DNA of 30,990 bases, taken from Denitrobacterium sp024691475 (GTDB lineage Bacteria; Actinomycetota; Coriobacteriia; Coriobacteriales; Eggerthellaceae). The notes below the pieces were generated by a model. That model saw only the letters and a program-made list of their open reading frames with translations, made no database searches and was not told the origin of the DNA. The stretch covers positions 1 through 30,990 of the forward strand of contig JAILNP010000041.1 of NCBI GenBank assembly GCA_024691475.1, read 5' to 3'. Positions 4,992-13,033 of the stretch are shown here, in pieces (position 1 is the stretch's first letter; every line of letters begins with the position of its first letter). The position numbers and the translations under genes are program-made.

Positions 4992-6248
4992 TTAATTGGT
5001 GGTCGTCGACGAGCTTGAGGAGCTGTCGGCGCTCGAGGAAGACGAGCTAGAAGAGCTTGCGCTGTCCGTCGAAGAGGTCGAAGCATCGGTGCTCGTGGAG
5101 CCGTCCGTGGACGAGCTGTCGGTGCTGCTGCTATCGGTGGTAGCAGAGCTATCGGTGCTCGAGGAATCGGTGGACGTGCTCGTGCTATCCGTGCTCGAGC
5201 TGTCGCTCGTCTGGTACTTCGACATATCCAGGTCGTACGGCAGTCCGGAAGGCATGTCGGCCGTCCAGATGTCGGCCTTATCCTTGTAGTCGGACAGCCA
5301 GTTGTTGTAGGCCGTGCTGGAGTTGCTGCTCTTCACCATGGCGCGCACGTACTCCACCAGCGCCTCGGGGGCCTGGTCGAGGCTCGTTACCTCGTCGGGA
5401 GCCGTGTACACCTCGGTGCACTTGATGATGTGGATGCCATAGTCGCTGGTAACCAGACCGCTTACCTGGCCAGCTTCAAGGCTGCTCAGCGCCGTCTGAT
5501 ACGCATCAACGAACGAGTTCAGCAGGTCCCAGCCCACATCTCCGCCGTTTTCCGCAGAAGCGGTATCGGTGGAGTACTGCTTGGCGGCATCCTCGAAGGA
5601 AATTTCGCCATTGTTGATCTGATCGAGCACCTGCTGGGCCGTAGCCTCATCGTCGCTGCTGAACAGGATGTGCGAGGAACGCTTGGCGCCCGAGAACGCG
5701 GAAGCGTACTGGCTAACCATGGAAAGTACCTCGTCGTCGGTAGGCTCGATGTCCTCGTCGCTTACCACGACTTCCTTCAGCTTGCTTTCCAGCATGGCAG
5801 TACGCACGCTGTCACGATACTGGTCTTCGGTGGTGCCGGCAGAGGAAAGAGCCTGCTGCCACGCATCGTCGGAAGAGTAGTTCGCCTTCATCTTCTCGAC
5901 CTGCTCGTTGACTTCGTCGTCGGTGACCTCGACGCCATTTTCAGCGGCAGCCTGAACCTTCAGTTCCTTCTGAACGAAGTAGTCGATAACCTCGGAACGC
6001 ACGCTCGAGGGGTCGAGGCTATAGGATGCCATCCAGTTGCCCCAGTCCTCTTCGCTTTCCAGGGATTGCGAAGAGCGGAACGATTCGATGTAGTCGGTGA
6101 TGGTCTGCTCGGAGATTTCCGTACCGTTCACCGTGGCGGCAACCGAGTCGCTGGAGCTGCTCGACGAAGAGCAGGCTGCCAGGCCGAACAGGCATGCGAC
6201 CGAAAGGGCCGCAGCGCTTGCCGCACGCGCAACAAATGAAGTGTTCAT
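4992..6248 (-). CDS. PrsA/SurA-type peptidyl-prolyl isomerase lipoprotein with Ser-rich tail
   Basis: This is a predicted extracytoplasmic foldase that assists secreted proteins. The start at 6248 (MNTSFVARAAS) is chosen because it gives a lipoprotein signal with lipobox LAAC (Cys26) and has AAGGAAGG upstream; a longer frame to 6473 has no signal. After a Ser linker, residues 35-180 form the SurA_N-like chaperone region (ATVNGTEIS, DYFVQKELKVQAAAENG). The parvulin domain is about 190-278 (SSHILF, NGGDVGWDL, SDYGIHIIKC). Residues 347-418 are almost only Ser, Thr and Asp, an unusual wall-spanning or glycosylation-prone tail. It is a single gene with its own terminator. Confidence 0.92.
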   Translation of the reverse strand: MNTSFVARAASAAALSVACLFGLAACSSSSSSSDSVAATVNGTEISEQTITDYIESFRSSQSLESEEDWGNWMASYSLDPSSVRSEVIDYFVQKELKVQAAAENGVEVTDDEVNEQVEKMKANYSSDDAWQQALSSAGTTEDQYRDSVRTAMLESKLKEVVVSDEDIEPTDDEVLSMVSQYASAFSGAKRSSHILFSSDDEATAQQVLDQINNGEISFEDAAKQYSTDTASAENGGDVGWDLLNSFVDAYQTALSSLEAGQVSGLVTSDYGIHIIKCTEVYTAPDEVTSLDQAPEALVEYVRAMVKSSNSSTAYNNWLSDYKDKADIWTADMPSGLPYDLDMSKYQTSDSSSTDSTSTSTDSSSTDSSATTDSSSTDSSSTDGSTSTDASTSSTDSASSSSSSSSSADSSSSSSTTTN

Positions 6249-6482
6249 ACGTGCCTTCCTTGCATAATTGCAGTTCTGTAGACGTCCCAATTTTCCCATA
6301 GCAGAGAATTGGCAGTTCGGTTTGCACAATATGACCACGTTACTACAAACTCTTACACCGTGTGGCGTCTCTTTTTCTCGGCACATTTGCAGCCTTTGCG
6401 GTTCTGAACGCGAATAGAGCGTCGCACAACCCTGTCTCCCCGCCTTTGCCCAAGACATCATTATTTTTTTCAATATCTATTC
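6249..6482. other. Gap upstream of the lipoprotein gene
   Basis: The 234 bp between the lipoprotein start and the plus-strand promoter at 6483 hold no gene that I can support. The lipoprotein promoter should lie here on the minus strand, but I see no convincing hexamer pair. Confidence 0.4.
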
Positions 6483-6511
6483 TTGACGGAGAATAATGTA
6501 TGACTTATAGT
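6483..6511 (+). promoter_or_regulatory. Strong sigma-70-type promoter reading into a gene-free stretch
   Basis: TTGACG (6483-6488, 5 of 6) and TATAGT (6506-6511, 5 of 6) are separated by exactly 17 bp, the best promoter match I found in the window. The predicted start is near A6518. No plus-strand gene follows. Confidence 0.6.
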
Positions 6512-6517
6512 GTAGTC

Positions 6518-6646
6518 ACTCTTCCAAAAGCATTACTGCTTTCTCGTCTGGTAAGGGGGCCGCGCAAGCGGCTCTTTTACCGTCTGGGACCCTTCTCCCC
6601 AGACGAACGAGCCCCTCCATTCTCAGGCAGGAATGGAGGGGCTCGT
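6518..6646 (+). ncRNA. Candidate small structured RNA of unknown family
   Basis: Downstream of a strong promoter three hairpins follow in series. The first (6550-6563 with 6568-6581) is 14 bp with a GCAA tetraloop and three G-U pairs that work only on the plus-strand RNA, since the minus strand would have A-C mismatches. The second is CGTCTGGG with CCCAGACG (6581-6588, 6598-6605). The third is a perfect 15-bp stem (6607-6621 with 6632-6646). TCGTCTGG at 6544-6551 can alternatively pair with CCAGACGA at 6599-6606, which excludes the second hairpin. There is no clear T run, so the 3' end is uncertain. The last hairpin may also end the convergent minus-strand operon. Confidence 0.45.
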
Positions 6647-6666
6647 GGCTTATCTGTGCCTGGCAG

Positions 6667-7137
6667 CTATGCGTCCAATCGAGGCAGGCTCTTCAGCGCA
6701 TGCCAAACGAGTTGCTTGCCCTGGGGCGTTTCCATGTTCTGGGCTATCTGCGGAAGCAGGCGGACCTCCCTACCCTGCACGCGCTGCGCAGCGTGAGGCG
6801 CAGCCTGAAGGCGGTACGCTTGGGAAAACAAGCGAGCTGCTTCCTCCCCCGCGCACACCAGCGCAATGGGGTCGAGCCCCTCGACGACCTCGTACAGCGC
6901 ATCGCCCGACAGTTCTTGCCCAGCAACGCTCACGAACGTGACGCCGTCGGCGCCATACCCAAGGGCCTGGGCGGACTTGACAAGCGCCTCGCGCGCGGCA
7001 TCGGTGCAATCCGCGCCCGCAAGGACCACGAACAGCCCCGCTTCGTTCCCGGAAACGAACTGGCCATACGCATGGAATACATGTGCACGGCCAGCACTAT
7101 ACGGCCCCCATGAGGCCATATCCGCGCGAGCAGACAT
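6667..7137 (-). CDS. Hypothetical protein, 156 aa, last gene of the xthA operon
   Basis: I do not recognise this protein. Its ATG (7137) overlaps the TAA stop of the ACT-domain gene (TAATG), so the two are translationally coupled and it is very likely expressed. The sequence looks like a Rossmann-type alpha/beta fold: a strand AGLFVVLAGADCTD, a central VTFVSVAGQELSGD, a strand plus helix DPIALVCAGEEAARLFSQA, and REVRLLPQIAQNMETPQGK near the end. The segment around PIALVCAGEEAA faintly recalls the C-terminal part of uracil-DNA-glycosylase-like proteins, but this is too weak to name it. No membrane segment or signal is seen. Confidence 0.75.
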   Translation of the reverse strand: MSARADMASWGPYSAGRAHVFHAYGQFVSGNEAGLFVVLAGADCTDAAREALVKSAQALGYGADGVTFVSVAGQELSGDALYEVVEGLDPIALVCAGEEAARLFSQAYRLQAAPHAAQRVQGREVRLLPQIAQNMETPQGKQLVWHALKSLPRLDA

Positions 7138-7406
7138 TAGATCTTGTACATGAAGTCGAAGACGTCCTGACGCTGCAGCGTAATCTGCACGCCAAGCTCC
7201 TCGGCAGTCGCGGCGAGCTTTTCCTGAACCTCATTGAAATCGGCCGTATCGGTATCGAGCGTGACCATCATGGTCATGCTGAAGATACCCGACAGGATGG
7301 TCTGGGAAATGTCGTCAATGTTCGCATGGCATTCGGACAACACCGCGGAAACGGCGGCTACAATGCCACTTCGGTCTTTGCCGAGTACGGAAATTACGCA
7401 ACGCAT
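7137..7406 (-). CDS. ACT domain protein (UPF0237 family)
   Basis: The 89-aa protein is a single ACT domain, a small ligand-binding regulatory fold that usually senses amino acids. Visible features are MRCVISVLGKDRSGIVAAVSA, with the GxDRxGI-like loop, and a second-strand segment ISQTILSGIFSMTMMVTLD. The family normally sits beside a UPF0210 (PFL-like) gene, which is absent here. I prefer the ATG at 7406 to the TTG at 7412 because AAGGAA lies at good distance from it. The gene is 27 nt after folE and overlaps the next gene by one base. Ligand unknown. Confidence 0.9.
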   Translation of the reverse strand: MRCVISVLGKDRSGIVAAVSAVLSECHANIDDISQTILSGIFSMTMMVTLDTDTADFNEVQEKLAATAEELGVQITLQRQDVFDFMYKI

Positions 7407-7433
7407 GTACAAGTTCCTTTCGTTGAACTGCTA

Positions 7434-8027
7434 CTACCGGAAAATAAGGGAAAGCGCTTCGGCGCGCGTGGCATGGTTCTTCTCAAACGCGCCGCGCACG
7501 GCACTGGTCGTCGTCTTCGAACCAGGCTTCTTCACGCCGCGCATACTCATGCACAGATGCTCGGCCTCCATAACCACGATGACGCCTTGCGGATGGAGCT
7601 GCTCGATGAGCGTATCGGCAATCTGGCTGGTAAGGCGCTCTTGCACCTGCGGACGGCGCGCAAAGGCATCCACCAGGCGCGCGAGCTTCGAAATACCGCA
7701 GATACGGCCGTCGCTAGCCGGGATATACGCCACATGCGCCTTGCCGAAGAAGGGCGCCAGGTGATGCTCACACATGGAATAGAACGGGATATCGCGCACG
7801 AGGACCATTTCCTCGTGATGCTCGTCGAAGGTGGTCTCGAAGTATTCGGCCGGGTCGGCGGCAAGACCGGCAAAGCACTCAGCGTACATCTTCGCCACGC
7901 GCTCCGGCGTCTTCAGCAGGCCCTCGCGATTCGGGTCTTCGCCCACGCCCTCGAGGATGAGGCGCACGCCCTCCTCGACCTTCTTCAGGTCCATAGCCTT
8001 GCCCGAAATATCGAGTTCGTTGCTCAC
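7434..8027 (-). CDS. folE: GTP cyclohydrolase I
   Basis: FolE converts GTP to 7,8-dihydroneopterin triphosphate, the first step of folate (and 7-deazaguanine) synthesis. At 197 aa it has normal length. The zinc ligands are visible: Cys86 and His89 in FYSMCEHHLAPF and Cys159 in EHLCMSMRG. Other signatures are DPNREGLLKTPERVAKMY, GKAHVAYIP and ISKLARLVDAFARRPQVQERLT. It starts 9 nt after the xthA stop and is followed by the ACT gene. No other folate biosynthesis gene is adjacent; the C1-folate genes at 22681-25902 use its end product. Confidence 0.98.
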   Translation of the reverse strand: MSNELDISGKAMDLKKVEEGVRLILEGVGEDPNREGLLKTPERVAKMYAECFAGLAADPAEYFETTFDEHHEEMVLVRDIPFYSMCEHHLAPFFGKAHVAYIPASDGRICGISKLARLVDAFARRPQVQERLTSQIADTLIEQLHPQGVIVVMEAEHLCMSMRGVKKPGSKTTTSAVRGAFEKNHATRAEALSLIFR

Positions 8028-8036
8028 GTAGTCTCC

Positions 8037-8831
8037 TTATGCGTCGAGTTCCAGCGACACGGGACAATGGTCGCTGCCATAAATATCGGAATGGATGAGC
8101 GCCATGCGCACTTTGTCGCGCAGTTGCTCGCTCACCAGGAAATAGTCGATGCGCCACCCCGCGTTATTCTCGCGCGCGTGGAAGCGGTAGCTCCACCAGG
8201 AATACGCGCCCGTGGTGTCGGGGTTCAGCATGCGGAAGGTGTCGATGAAGCCCGCATCGAGCAGCGTGGTGAACTTTTCGCGCTCCTCGTCGGAAAAGCC
8301 AGCCTTGCCACGGTTGGGGCCAGGGTTCTTCAGGTCGATCTCGTTGTGAGCGACGTTGAAATCGCCGCACATAACAACGGGCTTGGGCTCGGCGGTATGG
8401 GGACCTTCGGGCGTGGTGCCCTCTTCCAGGCCCTTGCAGAACTCACGGAACGCGTCGTCCCATTCCATGCGCCCATCGAGGCGCGCAAGCTCGTTCTTGG
8501 CATTGGGCGTGTACACGCACACGAACCAGAATGCCGGGAACTCAAGCGCGCAAATACGCCCCTCACCTGCGGCGTCGAGCTCGGGACGACCCATGCTATG
8601 CAGCACCTGGAGCGGTTCGACGCGCGAATACACGGCAGTGCCCGAATAGCCCTTGCGATCGGCGTAGCTCCAATAGCTGGTATAGCCGGGGAATTCCAGG
8701 TCGATCTGGCCTTCCTGCAGCTTGGTTTCCTGCAGGGCAAACACGTCGGCATCAAGCTGCTCGAACGACTCCGCAAAGCCCTTCTTCGCCACCGCCCGCA
8801 GGCCATTCACATTCCACGAAACGAGTTTCAT
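8037..8831 (-). CDS. xthA: Exodeoxyribonuclease III / AP endonuclease
   Basis: This enzyme cuts DNA at abasic sites in base excision repair and has 3'-5' exonuclease activity. The family-1 AP endonuclease motifs are present: LVSWNVNGLRA, LQETK (Glu35, metal), GYSGTAVYSR, VMCGDFNVAHNEIDLKNP, and the C-terminal catalytic SDHCPVSLEL. I place the start at 8831 (MKLVSWN, 264 aa) rather than 8837, because GGAGG lies only at that distance for proper spacing. It is the first gene of the four-gene operon xthA-folE-ACT-hypothetical; a TATACT -10-like hexamer lies at 8870-8865. Confidence 0.97.
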   Translation of the reverse strand: MKLVSWNVNGLRAVAKKGFAESFEQLDADVFALQETKLQEGQIDLEFPGYTSYWSYADRKGYSGTAVYSRVEPLQVLHSMGRPELDAAGEGRICALEFPAFWFVCVYTPNAKNELARLDGRMEWDDAFREFCKGLEEGTTPEGPHTAEPKPVVMCGDFNVAHNEIDLKNPGPNRGKAGFSDEEREKFTTLLDAGFIDTFRMLNPDTTGAYSWWSYRFHARENNAGWRIDYFLVSEQLRDKVRMALIHSDIYGSDHCPVSLELDA

Positions 8832-8946
8832 GACCATCCTCCGTTTGCCACTTTACTTGGGAAGAGTATACCGCCCCTAGCAAATGCCACGCCCCTTGCG
8901 CAAACCGCAGCGTAGGGAAAACAGAAGATGGGTCAAGGGCGACCAG

Positions 8947-8987
8947 AAAAGAAAGAGCCCGGCTTCGCGCTTGCGAGAACCGGGCTC
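8947..8987 (-). terminator. Intrinsic terminator after the 9010-9654 gene
   Basis: GAGCCCGG (8955-8962) pairs with CCGGGCTC (8980-8987) with further partial pairing inside; the minus strand continues TTTCTTTTC. Confidence 0.75.
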
Positions 8988-9009
8988 GATGCATCTATGA
9001 GCGAAACCG

Positions 9010-9654
9010 CTATTCGGCGGAATCTTTCTTAGCAAACTTGGCCTTCAGACCGTCCAGGGGGCTCGTGCGATTTTCCTTGGCAGCAGCGCGCTTGGCAGCG
9101 TCGAGAGCCTCGCGCTCAGCGCGCTCTTCCTCGGCCTTCTTCGCAGCGGCCTTGGCAGCCTTACGCTGACGCGTGGCTTCCTTGGAACGAGAGCCGGCAG
9201 CGTTCGCAGCATAGTTCTTGCGAATCTTGCGCACCTTCACCACGTCGATGGCAATGGACACGATGAGCAGCGCATAGCCCAGACCCAGCAAAACGTAGCT
9301 CACCCATACCAGGTCGGCGGGCAGCCACATCTGCAGCGCGAACGACAGAATGGTGAGGATAAGCGCAGCGGCAATGGAAACCCACCAGTAGCGACGCCAC
9401 TTCTTGTATTCGGGCGTAGCCGGATCGTAGTAGCGCGCACGCTCTTCGCGCGACGCAGCACGAGATTCTGCGCTTTCCTGCGGGCGCTTCTTCTGGCCAA
9501 ACAGGCCCGTCTTCTCGGGCTTCTTCGCGCCTTCGATGCGAACGCTCGATGCGGCCTTGGTTGCCGGCTTGGCGGATGCCGCGCTGCGACGGGTCTTGCC
9601 CTTATGTTCGTCGGCGTTCTGATAACGCTCGTTCATGGGATTACGCTGGGACAT
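9010..9654 (-). CDS. Hypothetical membrane protein with basic cytoplasmic tails
   Basis: Family not recognised. The start at 9654 (MSQRNPMNERYQ) is chosen for its GAGGAG site; a longer frame to 9711 lacks one. The 214-aa protein has an N-terminal region rich in Lys, Ala and Ser (residues 1-85), then two membrane helices in a hairpin (YWWVSIAAALILTILSFAL and LVWVSYVLLGLGYALLIVSIA, about 90-145). A strongly charged Ala/Lys/Glu/Arg C-terminal helix follows, probably a coiled coil, ending near SPLDGLKAKFAKK. The layout suggests a cytoplasmic-tail scaffold or a member of a small membrane family with weak sequence conservation. It stands alone between two terminators. Confidence 0.75.
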   Translation of the reverse strand: MSQRNPMNERYQNADEHKGKTRRSAASAKPATKAASSVRIEGAKKPEKTGLFGQKKRPQESAESRAASREERARYYDPATPEYKKWRRYWWVSIAAALILTILSFALQMWLPADLVWVSYVLLGLGYALLIVSIAIDVVKVRKIRKNYAANAAGSRSKEATRQRKAAKAAAKKAEEERAEREALDAAKRAAAKENRTSPLDGLKAKFAKKDSAE

Positions 9655-9692
9655 GGGTTCTCCTCGATGGATATTGCAAACTACCCTGCAAG

Positions 9693-9725
9693 AAAACCGC
9701 CGCGACGGCATTGCGCCCGCGGCGG
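9693..9725 (-). terminator. Intrinsic terminator of purC
   Basis: CCGCCGCG (9697-9704) and CGCGGCGG (9718-9725) form an 8-bp stem; the minus strand then reads TTTTCTT. Confidence 0.75.
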
Positions 9726-9743
9726 CCCTGCAAGTTGACTATT

Positions 9744-10610
9744 TTACAGCGAACGACCCGTAATGAGCTCGTAAGCCTGCGTGTATTTCTGGCTGGTAGC
9801 CTGAATGACGTCGGCAGGCAGATGCGGCGGCTCGCCCGTGCGATCCCAATTGGCGTTGAGCCAGTTGCGCACGAACTGCTTGTCGAAGCTGGGCTGCACT
9901 TCGCCTTCCTTGTACGTTTCTGCACCCCAGAAGCGGCTGCTGTCGGGCGTGAGCACTTCGTCGGCCAGGATGACTTTGCCGTCGATGACGCCGAATTCGA
10001 ACTTGGTATCGGCGATGATGATGCCGCGCTCTGCCGCGTGGTTGGCGGCCTTCGTGTACACGGCAAGCGTAAGATCGCGCAGGTCCTGAGCAGCTTCGTC
10101 GCCCACCAGCTTGGCGCACTGCTCGAAGCTGATGTTCTCGTCGTGGCCGCCGATTTCAGCCTTCGTGGAAGGCGTGAACAGGGCCTCGGGAAGCTTAGAG
10201 GCTTCGGTGAGGCCGGCAGGCAGGCTAATGCCGCACACCGTGCCGTCGGCCTGGTAGGACTTCAGGCCGCTACCAGTGAGGTAACCACGCACGATGCATT
10301 CCACGGGGAACATTTCGGCCTTACGCACGAGCATGAAGCGGCCATCAAGGTACTCGGACCAGGGCTTGAACTGTTCGGGCAGATCGGCCACGTCGGCGCT
10401 GATGAGGTGATTGTCCACCACGTCGGAAAGCAGTTCGAACCAGAAGCACGAGAGCTGTGTGAGCACCTTGCCCTTGTTGGGAATCTCGTCGGGAAGGATG
10501 TAGTCGAACGCGGAAATGCGGTCGGTTGCCACAAGCAGGAGCTTATCGCCCAGGTCGTACAGATCGCGCACCTTGCCCTGTGCATCGGGCTTGATGTCAA
10601 TGGGGTTCAT
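9744..10610 (-). CDS. purC: Phosphoribosylaminoimidazole-succinocarboxamide synthase
   Basis: PurC (SAICAR synthetase) joins CAIR and aspartate with ATP in de novo purine synthesis. The 288-aa protein is close to the long single-domain form seen in actinobacteria and yeast. Signatures: GKVRDLYDLGDKLLLVATDRISAFD at the start, the conserved VRGYLTGSG segment near residue 107, IGGHDENIS, IIIADTKFEFG and DEVLTPDSSRFW. The ATG at 10610 follows GAAAGGAAAG. It lies 25 nt downstream of the sensor kinase gene and may be read from the same transcript. No other purine gene is in the window. Confidence 0.97.
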   Translation of the reverse strand: MNPIDIKPDAQGKVRDLYDLGDKLLLVATDRISAFDYILPDEIPNKGKVLTQLSCFWFELLSDVVDNHLISADVADLPEQFKPWSEYLDGRFMLVRKAEMFPVECIVRGYLTGSGLKSYQADGTVCGISLPAGLTEASKLPEALFTPSTKAEIGGHDENISFEQCAKLVGDEAAQDLRDLTLAVYTKAANHAAERGIIIADTKFEFGVIDGKVILADEVLTPDSSRFWGAETYKEGEVQPSFDKQFVRNWLNANWDRTGEPPHLPADVIQATSQKYTQAYELITGRSL

Positions 10611-10635
10611 GAACGTGCTTTCCTTTCAGAATGGT

Positions 10636-12120
10636 CTAGCGGGGCTCTTCCCCGGATTCTGCTTCCTCATTATGCGCTTCGAACGAGCGCTTCATCCGCT
10701 GCTTGTAGGATTTCACGCGCTCCTCACTGAAGAGCGGAATGTACATGGTGAACGTGGAACCCACGCCCTTTTCGCCTTCCACGCGGACCCAGCCTTCGTG
10801 GATGTCGGCAATTTCCTTCACCAGGGAAAGGCCAACGCCCAGACCGCCCTGAGCGCGGTTGCGCCCAGCGTCGGCACGCCAGAAGCGGCTGAACACCATC
10901 TTGGCTTCTTCGGGCGAAAGGCCGATGCCCGTGTCGGCCACGGCGATGGCGGCGTTTTCGTCACCTTTGCTCACCGTGACGGTAATGTGGCCTTCGGGCG
11001 TGTAGCGCACGGCATTCGAGATGAAGTTTGCTGTGGCCTGGCGAATAAGGTCGGGATCGCCGTAGACGTATACGTCGGGGTCGGCCGAATAGCGCAGTTC
11101 CAGACCCGAATCGGCCACGAAGGCCTCGTGCGTGGAAACGATGCTCTGGATGAGCTCGCCCACGTTCACGATCTGCATGTTCGTGCTTACGGAACGGTTT
11201 TCCAGGCGCGAGAGCTTCAAGATGGCATCTACCAGGCGCGAAAGGCGCTGGACTTCGGAGTTCACCGTTTCCAGGCGTTCCTGGTCGGCCGCGAATACGC
11301 CGTCGACCATGGCTTCCACCGTGGACTGAATGGCCATGAGGGGCGTGCGCAGCTCGTGTGCCACGTCGGTGGTGAGACGGCGTTCGAGCTGACGGTCCTT
11401 CTCGACCGATTCGGCCATGGCGTCGAACGTTTCGCCCAACTTGGCAATTTCGTCGTCGCCATGCAGCTCGGTGCGCGCCGAAAGGTTGCCATCGCCAAAC
11501 GACTTGGCGGCCTTGGCGATGCGCCGGATGGGTTGCACCAAGCCACGCGCAAACACGAAGCCCAGGAACAGGGCTAGAACCACGGCAAGCGCGGTGGAGA
11601 ACACCATGGCCTGGTAGCTCTTGTTGCGGAATTCCTGGTCGGCCTGGGTAAGGAGCGTGCTAGAGCCGTACACCCAAACGCGCACGGTGCCCACGTCCTG
11701 ACCATTGGCGTAAATAGTGGCTTGTGCCATGGACTCCTTGCTGGTGGGGGCAAGGGAGATTTGCTCGGCGCTATCGGTAGTGCGCGAGTCGTCGTAGAGA
11801 ATGGCGCCGGTGGAATCGAGCACCTGCACGCCCACGCCATTGGAAAGCTCGCTTGCAGACGAAGCGGGCGTGAGCGCGCCGTTGTACCAATCGTTGCTCT
11901 GTTCGTACTTCGACCCAATGGCCGAAGCGGTAGTGGAGGCGATGCGCTGCATGTTCTCGCGCGTGTAGGTCTGGAAATGCTGTTCCCACACGAACGAGAG
12001 CACGCCAAAGGCAACCAGAGCCGTCATAGCCGAGACCAAGGCAAACGCTGCGGTCACGCGCGTTGTGTACGTAAGATTTCCCCAGCGCTTCTTATGCTTG
12101 CCCGACCGAGACTCGCGCAT
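10636..12120 (-). CDS. Sensor histidine kinase (HAMP, two membrane helices)
   Basis: This is a membrane kinase that should phosphorylate the response regulator encoded 24 nt upstream. Order: cytoplasmic N-tail, TM1 (about residues 22-45), extracytoplasmic sensor domain (46-168) of unknown ligand, TM2 (169-192), HAMP (about 193-245), dimerisation domain with the phospho-acceptor His255 in AHELRTP, and the ATPase domain with N box (Asn369), DTGIGL (Asp396) and the G2 box GGLGVGLSL near 425-433. The C-terminal 30 residues are charged. The architecture matches PhoR/BaeS-like kinases, but the signal cannot be told from sequence. Confidence 0.95.
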   Translation of the reverse strand: MRESRSGKHKKRWGNLTYTTRVTAAFALVSAMTALVAFGVLSFVWEQHFQTYTRENMQRIASTTASAIGSKYEQSNDWYNGALTPASSASELSNGVGVQVLDSTGAILYDDSRTTDSAEQISLAPTSKESMAQATIYANGQDVGTVRVWVYGSSTLLTQADQEFRNKSYQAMVFSTALAVVLALFLGFVFARGLVQPIRRIAKAAKSFGDGNLSARTELHGDDEIAKLGETFDAMAESVEKDRQLERRLTTDVAHELRTPLMAIQSTVEAMVDGVFAADQERLETVNSEVQRLSRLVDAILKLSRLENRSVSTNMQIVNVGELIQSIVSTHEAFVADSGLELRYSADPDVYVYGDPDLIRQATANFISNAVRYTPEGHITVTVSKGDENAAIAVADTGIGLSPEEAKMVFSRFWRADAGRNRAQGGLGVGLSLVKEIADIHEGWVRVEGEKGVGSTFTMYIPLFSEERVKSYKQRMKRSFEAHNEEAESGEEPR

Positions 12121-12144
12121 GCGCCTTCCCCCTGTTGCAGTAGC

Positions 12145-12858
12145 TTACTGGCCCTGCTTGGTGGGGTCTTCGAAGCGATAGCCCACGCCATGCACCGTGT
12201 GCAGCCAGGTGGGGTTACGCGGATTGTCGCCGATCTTCGCGCGCAGGTTCTTCACGTGAGAGTCGATAGTGCGCTCGTAGCCTTCGAAGTCGTAGCCGAG
12301 CACCTTTTCCACCAGCTCCATACGGGAGTACACGCGACCGGGATAGCGGGACAGCGTGGTGAGCAGCTTGAACTCGCTAGCCGTGAGGTCGACTTCCTCG
12401 CCGCGCACGAGCACCTTGTGGCCCGATACGTCGATGGTGAGGTCGCCGAATTCCAGAACCTCGCGCTGGGGTTCCACATCGGAGTGCACGCGGCGAAGCA
12501 GCGCACGGACGCGGGCAACCAACTCGCGGGGGCTGAAGGGCTTCACCAGGTAGTCGTCGGCGCCCAGTTCCAGGCCGATGATGCGGTCTTCCACTTCACC
12601 CTTTGCGGTAAGCATGATGATGGGCACGTCGGAGTTGTCGCGAATGGCGCGGCAGACGCGCTCACCGGGAACGCGCGGAAGCATGAGGTCGAGAATAACG
12701 AGGTCGAAGTGGTGCTTGCTGAATTCCTCGAGGGCCTCCTGGCCATCGCCCGCAGCCGTTACCCAGTAGTTTTCACGCTCCAGGTACGCCGCCACTGCAT
12801 CACGAATCGCCTTTTCGTCTTCCACGAGTAGAATGCGTCGCGTTTCGTTGTTGCTCAT
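12145..12858 (-). CDS. OmpR/PhoB-family response regulator
   Basis: This is the partner of the downstream kinase. The receiver domain (residues 7-120) has the acidic pair in VEDE, phospho-acceptor Asp57 in VILDLMLP, Thr84 and Lys106 in LVKPFSP. The winged-helix DNA-binding domain (about 135-232) contains LTASEFKLLTTL and TIDSHVKNLRAKIGDNPR, ending HTVHGVGYRFE. The ATG at 12858 has an AGAGG site. The gene is divergent from the plus-strand Tat-signal protein; the shared 175-bp region contains a palindrome that might be an operator. A TACAAT -10-like hexamer lies at 12958-12953. Confidence 0.96.
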   Translation of the reverse strand: MSNNETRRILLVEDEKAIRDAVAAYLERENYWVTAAGDGQEALEEFSKHHFDLVILDLMLPRVPGERVCRAIRDNSDVPIIMLTAKGEVEDRIIGLELGADDYLVKPFSPRELVARVRALLRRVHSDVEPQREVLEFGDLTIDVSGHKVLVRGEEVDLTASEFKLLTTLSRYPGRVYSRMELVEKVLGYDFEGYERTIDSHVKNLRAKIGDNPRNPTWLHTVHGVGYRFEDPTKQGQ

Positions 12859-12988
12859 GTATGCCTCTTCTTTCCGATAGTTTAGCGCTTATGGCAACTT
12901 GAACAGGAGTTCTAAGCGGAATATGCCATGTACGTAACATGCGAATGCGTTTATTGTAGCAATTGCACTTAAACACCGCTGAAACCCC

Positions 12989-13018
12989 GTGTCAAATGAC
13001 ACAATAAACGTGAAATGA
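12989..13018. promoter_or_regulatory. Palindrome and half-repeat in the divergent intergenic region
   Basis: GTGTCA-AA-TGACAC (12989-13002) is a perfect inverted repeat. AAATGA recurs 19 bp later (12994 and 13013), giving a direct-repeat pattern of the kind bound by OmpR-type regulators. It sits just before the plus-strand gene at 13034. Confidence 0.4.
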
Positions 13019-13033
13019 TACACCTGCAAGAGG

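Noticed and set aside
6249..6473. Extended start of the parvulin lipoprotein
   Set aside because: The extension destroys the lipoprotein signal, which begins at 6248 with a ribosome-binding site.
6500..6796. 98-codon plus-strand frame beginning at ATG 6500
   Set aside because: Its start lies inside the promoter (between the -35 and -10), has no ribosome-binding site, and the frame runs into the antisense of a coupled minus-strand gene. The RNA reading is preferred.
7083..8915. 610-codon plus-strand frame over folE and xthA
   Set aside because: Antisense artefact of well-defined minus-strand genes.
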